Below, piece after piece: positions 59,004 to 64,000 of a stretch of 64,000 nt of DNA. This DNA is from Marispirochaeta sp964554875 (GTDB lineage Bacteria; Spirochaetota; Spirochaetia; JC444; Marispirochaetaceae), in NCBI GenBank assembly GCA_964554875.1, contig CAZKQJ010000003.1:62001-126000 (forward strand), written 5' to 3'. Position 1 is the stretch's first letter. Each line of letters opens with the position of its first letter. The notes under the pieces are model-generated. The model saw only the letters and a program-made list of their open reading frames with translations. It searched no databases and was not told the origin of the DNA. The translations under genes and the position numbers were made by a program.

Positions 59004-59828
59004 TTAATTGGCTATACCGAAATCGATCAGAAGCTTCTCAAGTTCCTCGATCGCCAGCGGCTTCGGCACAACGAACATCTTGTTGGCGTCGATCTTGCCA
59101 GCGAGGGCGCGGTACTCATCAGCCTGACTATGGGACGGTTCATAATCGATAACGGTTTTCCGGTTGATCTCTGCCCGCTGCACCATGTTGTCCCGGGGAA
59201 CGAAATGGATCATCTGGGTTCCCAGCTGCCTGGCCAGTTCCTCGATCATCGCCTGTTCGTTGTCCACATTTCTGGAATTGCAGATCAGTCCACCCAGCCG
59301 GACACCGCCGGCGTCGGCATACTTGACAATCCCCTTGCAGATATTGTTTGCCGCATACATGGCCATCATTTCTCCGGAGACGACAATGTAGATCTCCTGG
59401 GCCTTACCGTCCCGTATGGGCATGGCGAAGCCGCCGCAGACAACGTCGCCGAGAACATCGTAGAAGGCGTAATCAAGTTCCTTGTCATCGTCGTAGGCGC
59501 CCAGTTGTTCCAGCATGTTGATGGAGGTAATGATTCCCCTGCCTGCACAACCGACCCCCGGTTCAGGACCGCCCGATTCGACACAGCTGGTACAGCCGAA
59601 TCCCTCTTTCAGAATATCATTGAGTTCCACGTCTTCTCCTTCCTCCCGCAGCGTGTCCAATACCGTTTTCTGTGCCAGACCGCCCAGAAGCAGTCTTGTG
59701 GAATCGGCTTTAGGGTCACATCCGACCACCATTACCTTCTTCCCCATCTCCGCCAAACCTGCCACGGTATTCTGGGTCGTGGTGGATTTTCCGATTCCAC
59801 CCTTCCCGTAAATGGCTATTTTTCTCAT
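59004..59828 (-). CDS. nifH: Nitrogenase iron protein NifH
   Basis: The 274-residue ATPase has the P-loop GKGGIGKSTT (about 8-17), Cys in GPEPGVGCAGRGIIT and in DVLGDVVCGGFAMP, the four conserved [4Fe-4S] cysteine pair, and the ADP-ribosylatable Arg in AGRG. It delivers electrons to NifDK. GGGAGG lies 6 bases before ATG. It is the first gene of the structural operon behind a sigma-54 promoter. Length and motifs match Mo-dependent NifH of anaerobes. Confidence 0.97.
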   Translation of the reverse strand: MRKIAIYGKGGIGKSTTTQNTVAGLAEMGKKVMVVGCDPKADSTRLLLGGLAQKTVLDTLREEGEDVELNDILKEGFGCTSCVESGGPEPGVGCAGRGIITSINMLEQLGAYDDDKELDYAFYDVLGDVVCGGFAMPIRDGKAQEIYIVVSGEMMAMYAANNICKGIVKYADAGGVRLGGLICNSRNVDNEQAMIEELARQLGTQMIHFVPRDNMVQRAEINRKTVIDYEPSHSQADEYRALAGKIDANKMFVVPKPLAIEELEKLLIDFGIAN

Positions 59829-59881
59829 AGGGTTCCTCCCGCAAAAACCTTGTTTCCCCCGACAGGGAACACATTTTATAT

Positions 59882-59897
59882 TGCAAAGGCTGTGCCA
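59882..59897 (-). promoter_or_regulatory. nifHp: Sigma-54 promoter of the nifH operon
   Basis: On the minus strand TGGCACAGCCTTTGCA matches the sigma-54 consensus TGGCACR-N4-TTGCW at all defined bases. It lies 54 bases before nifH. NifA encoded just upstream is the obvious activator. Confidence 0.9.
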
Positions 59898-59931
59898 GGT
59901 TGCGGGACCTGCGGGGAAGAGTTGTTTAGTC

Positions 59932-59944
59932 CTTATCTGATAAG
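59932..59944. promoter_or_regulatory. Palindrome upstream of the nifH sigma-54 promoter
   Basis: CTTATCTGATAAG is a perfect 6-bp dyad around one base, 35 bases upstream of the sigma-54 element. No canonical NifA site (TGT-N10-ACA) is found in this gap, so this dyad is a candidate for the activator or for a second regulator. Confidence 0.3.
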
Positions 59945-60063
59945 CATTTACTCAGTACAGGAAACAGGAGATCACCGATATGTGCGTTTCTGTTTTTTAC
60001 CTTCGGGTAAAGAAGTCTGCCCGGGTGCAGTGGATCTTACCTCTCCGTACATTTTTACAATCT

Positions 60064-61653
60064 TTACAGGATACGATAATCCCGATAATCAAGACGGTAC
60101 TTGCGCATGCGGATTCCGATCTGCCGGTTGGTCAGCCCCAGCAACTCCGCCGATCGAGAGAGGTTCCCCCTGGTGGCTTTAAGAGCTTCAACCAGCAGTT
60201 CATACTCGAAGCTGTCCAGACGCTGCTGCAGGGAAGCAGCTTCAGTATATCCCTGCTCCGCCGGGGCGGCCATCTGGAGCGTCGGAGGAAGATGATATCC
60301 GTGGATTACGCCGTCCTCCGACAATATGGCTGCACGTTCTATGCAGTTTTCCAGCTCCCGCACGTTTCCGGGCCAGTGATAGGCCATCAGCATATCGATA
60401 GCCGGAGTGGATATCCTCGTTATGGAGAGGCCGTTGCGGTGATTGCATTTCTCGATGAAATGGTTGACCAGGGGCAGAATATCCGACTTTCTGTCCCTCA
60501 GGGGAGGAACAGTAATGGGAATTATATTCAAGCGGTAATACAGATCTTCCCGGAAACGCATTTGCCGGACCTCACTTTCCAGATCCCGGTTTGTTGCAGC
60601 GAGGACCCGGACGTCAGCTCTCAGGGTGTGTACCCCGCCTACCCTTTCGAACTCCCGTTCCTGCAGAACCCGGAGCAGTTTTGCCTGCATGTTCATGCTC
60701 AGCTCCCCGATTTCGTCGAGAAAGATGGTTCCCCCTTCCGCAAGTTCAAAGCGGCCTTTCCGCTCTGCAACAGCCCCGGTAAAGGCGCCTCGCTCGTGGC
60801 CGAAGAGCTCGCTCTCTATGACGCTCTCGGGCAGAGCGGCGCAATTCAGGCTAACGAAGGGTTTTTCCCTGCGCTCACTCTCTTCATGTACCGCCCGGGC
60901 CACAAGCTCCTTGCCCACACCGCTTTCTCCCAGGATCAGTACCGTGGCACTGGTTTTGGCAACGCGTCTGACCATGGCATACAAACCCCTCATATTGGCG
61001 GTTTCGCCTATTATGTGTCTGGGCCTTATGGACGCTCCCAGGGCTTCGATGAGACGCAGGTTCTCGCTGATAAGTTCCTGCCGCTCCTCGTAATGAGATC
61101 GATACAGACGTACGGCCTGACTTATCATGGAGGCAACGATTTCCAACACCTTTAAATCCCGCCTGGTCTCCTCCGGATCACCAAGGCATCGGTCTATGCT
61201 CAGGGTTCCAATGACCTCGCGATTTGATTTAACCGGTACGCAGAGATAGGCCGCGTCGTCCTCCCGGACATTCCGCCGGGCACCGGTTCGATTAAGAAAC
61301 CGTGCATCCTCGGAGATACGTTCCACCATAATCGGGCTGCCGGTCTCGACCACCTCTCCGGTTATGCCCTCTCCGAGAATATAGATTCCCCTGTTCTGTT
61401 CTTCCGAACTGAATCCGAAGGACTCCTTTGTGAAGATGCGCCCGCTTTTCCGGTCGAATATGGTAACGCTGCCCCGCAGGAACTCCTTCCGCCGCGACAG
61501 CACAGAAAGAGAATCCCGCAGAATCAGAGAAATATCCTCGTCGTTCTGGATAGTCCGGTTCAGGGAATCGAGAAGATCGAGAATCTCCTTGAACTGGACC
61601 TCGCAGCGCATACAGTCACCGGAAAGTTCAGATCTGCTGTTGAAATTCTTCAT
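60064..61653 (-). CDS. nifA: Sigma-54-dependent nitrogen-fixation activator NifA
   Basis: The 529-residue protein has an N-terminal GAF domain (about 25-190), a sigma-54 AAA+ domain with Walker A GESGVGKE (about 240-247), the GAFTGA loop, LFLDEIGELSM-type Walker B and R-finger region, and a C-terminal Fis-type HTH (NLSRSAELLGLTNRQIGIRMRKYRL). It activates nif genes. The start is ATG at 61653 with GGAG 7 bases upstream, which overlaps the nifV end by 26 bases. No interdomain Cys pair of the oxygen-sensitive NifA type is seen; CMRC occurs near the N-terminus. Confidence 0.9.
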   Translation of the reverse strand: MKNFNSRSELSGDCMRCEVQFKEILDLLDSLNRTIQNDEDISLILRDSLSVLSRRKEFLRGSVTIFDRKSGRIFTKESFGFSSEEQNRGIYILGEGITGEVVETGSPIMVERISEDARFLNRTGARRNVREDDAAYLCVPVKSNREVIGTLSIDRCLGDPEETRRDLKVLEIVASMISQAVRLYRSHYEERQELISENLRLIEALGASIRPRHIIGETANMRGLYAMVRRVAKTSATVLILGESGVGKELVARAVHEESERREKPFVSLNCAALPESVIESELFGHERGAFTGAVAERKGRFELAEGGTIFLDEIGELSMNMQAKLLRVLQEREFERVGGVHTLRADVRVLAATNRDLESEVRQMRFREDLYYRLNIIPITVPPLRDRKSDILPLVNHFIEKCNHRNGLSITRISTPAIDMLMAYHWPGNVRELENCIERAAILSEDGVIHGYHLPPTLQMAAPAEQGYTEAASLQQRLDSFEYELLVEALKATRGNLSRSAELLGLTNRQIGIRMRKYRLDYRDYRIL

Positions 61654-62767
61654 AAAGCGACTCCATGATTTCGCAGTCAAAGGAACATTTATCGACCCTG
61701 GCCTTGTCCTGCAGCCAGCAGAGAAAACGGACAATTTCAGCTCCATCCAGGTATATTTCCCGGGAGGCAAGACAAGCAGCGAGGGCGTGGCGCCCGGAAG
61801 TTGCTCCGAATACGGTCTTTCCACGGCGAAAACCCAGTCTTACCGGATCGAAGGATTGGAAACATTCGGGATCCCTGAGAACAGCAGCAGCGTGAATGCC
61901 CGATTCATGGCTGTATACTGCGCTGCCGGCTACAGGTTTGTCCGGGGGAATATCCCTTCCGCTGAGCTCCGACGCCAGGCGGCACAAAGTCCCCAGGAAT
62001 TCATATCTTATCCCCGAGACACCCAGTCCAGAAAGACCCAGGGCCACAACGAACTCTTCCAGCGCCAGGTTCCCCGCCCTCTCGCCCATCCCCAGTACGG
62101 TTCCGCTGACAGCAGAGGCTCCCGCGCGAACAGCCGCCAGAGCGTTGGCCCCTGCAAGTCCAAGGTCGTTATGAGCATGAAACTCGAGGGGCAGACCCGC
62201 GGCGAGCAGGTGTTCCACGGCTGTTTCGACATCCCAGGGAAACATTACGCCCAGGGTATCCGCATAACGCAAGCGCATGAAACCCGCATCCGCTGTCCAA
62301 CGGGCAAAATCGAGACATTGCGAAGCTTCCGTCCGGGACGCATCAAAGAGACCGGCGGAAAAGAATTCAAAATGGTCGCCGCAAAACGCCCCCATGCGAG
62401 TGATCCTTTCCTCAATATCCGGACAGGACATATTCACAGAGTTGAGAAGACGCTCAGATACGGGAAACGAGATATGTACACGGGAAGCCCCGCAGTCTGC
62501 AGCAGCCCGGAGATCCTCCATACGGGCGCGGCAGAATACAAGACTTACATATCCCGGGCTTCTCAGTTTCCGCACCAGCTCTGCAACGCTGTTTCCCTCC
62601 ATCGGAACCCCCAGTTCGATTTCATCAATCCCTGCTTCCCTCAGTGCCATGACCAGACGAAGCTTCTCCTCCAGGGAATATGCTACCCCCGGGGCCTGTT
62701 CGCCGTCACGGAGGCTGGAGTCAATTATTGTTATTCTGCGTACTTCCGGTGATTCGAATCCGTTCAT
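61628..62767 (-). CDS. nifV: Homocitrate synthase NifV
   Basis: The 379-residue enzyme has the DRE-TIM (HMG-CoA lyase-like) motifs: IIDSSLRDGEQAPGVAYS, the metal-binding HAHNDLGLAGANAL and LGMGERAGNLALEE. It condenses acetyl-CoA and 2-oxoglutarate to homocitrate, the organic part of FeMo-cofactor. It overlaps nifA by 26 bases, forming a nifV-nifA unit. The assignment to NifV and not isopropylmalate synthase rests on the short length (379) and the nif context. No ribosome site lies before ATG. Confidence 0.9.
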   Translation of the reverse strand: MNGFESPEVRRITIIDSSLRDGEQAPGVAYSLEEKLRLVMALREAGIDEIELGVPMEGNSVAELVRKLRSPGYVSLVFCRARMEDLRAAADCGASRVHISFPVSERLLNSVNMSCPDIEERITRMGAFCGDHFEFFSAGLFDASRTEASQCLDFARWTADAGFMRLRYADTLGVMFPWDVETAVEHLLAAGLPLEFHAHNDLGLAGANALAAVRAGASAVSGTVLGMGERAGNLALEEFVVALGLSGLGVSGIRYEFLGTLCRLASELSGRDIPPDKPVAGSAVYSHESGIHAAAVLRDPECFQSFDPVRLGFRRGKTVFGATSGRHALAACLASREIYLDGAEIVRFLCWLQDKARVDKCSFDCEIMESLYEEFQQQI

Positions 62768-62779
62768 CCAGGATAATGC

Positions 62780-62795
62780 AGCAATTTACATGCCA
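62780..62795 (-). promoter_or_regulatory. Sigma-54 promoter of nifV-nifA, close to the start codon
   Basis: On the minus strand TGGCATGTAAATTGCT fits TGGCAYG-N4-TTGCW. The -12 GC is about 13 bases before ATG at 62767, so transcription would begin about 2 bases before the start codon, a leaderless mRNA. No Shine-Dalgarno is found, which agrees. Confidence 0.68.
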
Positions 62796-62910
62796 ACCAA
62801 ACTTATCCGGGTCCTGGGTCGTATCTTCCCACTATCAGCGTCAATAGCCCAGAATAGAGCTACAATTTCGTACATCTTTTTTTGTGATACTACATTTCTG
62901 TGTCATGCAG

Positions 62911-62943
62911 ACGGAAGCGGCACCATAACGCTGTCGCTTCCGT
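62911..62943. other. Hairpin in the divergent nifV - sppA gap
   Basis: ACGGAAGCGGCA (62911-62922) and TGTCGCTTCCGT (62932-62943) form a 12-bp stem with one G-T pair around a 9-base loop. No gene ends here on either strand. The rest of the 279-base gap has only the nifV promoter and AT-rich sequence. Confidence 0.6.
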
Positions 62944-63046
62944 TCATTTTCTGGTTTTTCTTTCCCGGGGTTTCCCCCTTGACCCGGTAAGCGGGGCTGG
63001 CTACTCTACATCAAAACGCCCATAATCCAGTCAAGGAAGCGCCAAT

Positions 63047-64000
63047 ATGAAAAAAAGATTCCTTTCAATCCTGATCCTGATTCTTCTTTCCTCCCTTCTG
63101 TTTTCCCTGGATTATCCCGGTACGGCTATGGGGGATGATTTTCTGAGCCTGAGGGTCAACCCCGCAGCCATGGCTTTCGGCAACGCCGGCGGGATAGCCC
63201 TGATTCACCCCTTTCTCATCGATAAGGACGAGGGGGACCGTCCGGACCTTTTTAATGAGTACTCCCTGCAGCTGGCCTTCACAAACCTGGGATACTATTT
63301 TGATAAACAGGACACCGATTACCGCCATAACCTGCTGGCGGCGTTTCCGCTGTTCCCCAACTTCTACCTGGGATGGCGGGGCGACTGGCAGAATGCGGAC
63401 CTGGACGACATGGACAGCACCCTGGGCGTTCTGGCGCGTCCGACGGACTTCATCTCCCTGGCAGCAACGGGGGAGAAACTCTTTACCGGCGAGGCCGCCG
63501 GGACCGCGGGAATCGGCCTGCGTCCCCTCTTTCTGACCGGGGACAATCCCTCTCTGCTGACTCTGGGGCTGGATATTCCCTGGGATCGGGAAATCCGGCG
63601 GCCGGTACTTCACGCAAGCAGCGAACCCATCGATGCACTGCCGGGTTTTGCCTTCAGCCTTGCCTACAATATGGAGAGCGAGCGCCTGACCGCGGGAATC
63701 TCCTACAGCGTTGGAACCCTGAGAAGCGGGGCCCTTATGGACAACAAAACCAGGGGAGCCGCTTACGTACACCTCGGGGCCCGGAAGTACTCTTCCCCGG
63801 CTGTGCCCATGACGGATCCTTATGTACGCTTTAATCCCGGTCCTGAGATCGTCGAAGAGTCGGTTCCGGGTTTCTTCTTTTTCGATCCCCCCGCCCCCAG
63901 CCTTTTTGAAGTCCTGAAAGCGCTGAAGGATCTGCAGGAGGACCCGGTGGTCAGGGGTATCGTAATCGAGAATCAGAATTTCCGGACCAGCTGGGCGGGG
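63047..64000 (+). CDS. SppA-like signal-peptide peptidase with N-terminal barrel-like domain, partial
   Basis: The ATG at 63047 opens a frame that runs off the right edge (318 residues seen). A signal peptide (MKKRFLSILILILLSSLLFS) is followed by about 250 residues with barrel-like strands (EYSLQLAFTNLGYYF, HNLLAAFPLFPNFYLGWRGD, AGIGLRPLFLTG, LTAGISYSVGTLR), then the start of the S49 protease fold: SLFEVLKALKDLQEDPVVRGIVIENQNF. SppA digests cleaved signal peptides. The catalytic Ser and Lys lie beyond the window. Confidence 0.72.
   Translation, partial: MKKRFLSILILILLSSLLFSLDYPGTAMGDDFLSLRVNPAAMAFGNAGGIALIHPFLIDKDEGDRPDLFNEYSLQLAFTNLGYYFDKQDTDYRHNLLAAFPLFPNFYLGWRGDWQNADLDDMDSTLGVLARPTDFISLAATGEKLFTGEAAGTAGIGLRPLFLTGDNPSLLTLGLDIPWDREIRRPVLHASSEPIDALPGFAFSLAYNMESERLTAGISYSVGTLRSGALMDNKTRGAAYVHLGARKYSSPAVPMTDPYVRFNPGPEIVEESVPGFFFFDPPAPSLFEVLKALKDLQEDPVVRGIVIENQNFRTSWAG

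Noticed and set aside
60000..60020. Small hairpin TTACC/GGTAA near 59997-60010 as a nifA terminator
   Set aside because: The T-run is on the wrong side for minus-strand transcription; it would not end nifA.
59898..60063. Canonical NifA enhancer TGT-N10-ACA
   Set aside because: I searched the interval between nifA and the nifH promoter and the 100 bases upstream of the nifV element; no copy was found.
1..64000. tRNA, rRNA, CRISPR arrays, insertion sequences or prophage
   Set aside because: No cloverleaf, repeat-spacer array, transposase motif or phage gene was found by reading both strands.

Overview
The window reads as a chromosome segment of a free-living, anaerobic or facultative spirochaete (Spirochaetales). 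This is an inference from the overall look of the proteins: exported binding proteins whose signal peptides end in an A-x-A-G-G-x-x-E pattern instead of a lipobox, orphan HisKA_2 sensor kinases, a MoxR/DUF58 system present twice, and clostridial/archaeal-style nif gene order. Base composition is moderately GC-rich and even throughout. I see no tRNA, rRNA, insertion sequence, prophage or CRISPR array.

Region 1 (1-16.6 kb) is housekeeping and transport: a partial MsrB-like gene, a SurA/PpiC-type foldase, a polar amino-acid ABC transporter in overlapping order, an acyl-CoA synthetase, a type II NADH dehydrogenase fused to a DoxX-like membrane domain that is split by an 11-residue Ala-rich repeat, a polyprenyl diphosphate synthase, an aldehyde dehydrogenase, then on the minus strand a PEBP-family protein, a LytS-type kinase with a decayed ATPase, a DMT transporter, a YkgJ protein and a PfkB sugar kinase, followed by an MFS transporter.

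Region 2 (16.7-34.7 kb) holds a large HrpA helicase, a decayed diguanylate cyclase, a DnaJ-like protein, two hsp20 genes behind a near-perfect sigma-54 promoter, a response-regulator remnant, a MoxR-DUF58-DUF4129 operon, a Fur/PerR gene that seems to start at ATA and shares a 21-bp operator with a downstream DpsL-type ferritin, a DUF1576 membrane protein, a second HisKA_2 kinase, a YchJ protein and a long cyclic-nucleotide-binding protein.

Region 3 (34.7-48.3 kb) contains an oppABCDF peptide transporter operon with a strong hairpin after oppA, a phosphoesterase, an unknown 197-residue protein, and a second MoxR-DUF58-transglutaminase operon ending in a PQQ-repeat lipoprotein.

Region 4 (48.4-62.8 kb, all minus strand) is a nitrogen-fixation island: nifV-nifA, then nifH-nifI1-nifI2-nifD-nifK-nifE-nifN-nifB-[2Fe-2S] protein-modA-modB-modC-GNAT. 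It supplies nitrogenase, FeMo-cofactor assembly, homocitrate and molybdate. Both transcription units start from sigma-54 promoters, and NifA (activator) and NifI1/NifI2 (post-translational PII-like switch) coexist. The window ends in a partial SppA-like protease carrying an N-terminal barrel-like domain.

A recurring feature is that several genes without a Shine-Dalgarno sequence have a promoter -10 (or -12) element only 5-16 bases before the ATG, suggesting leaderless mRNAs.
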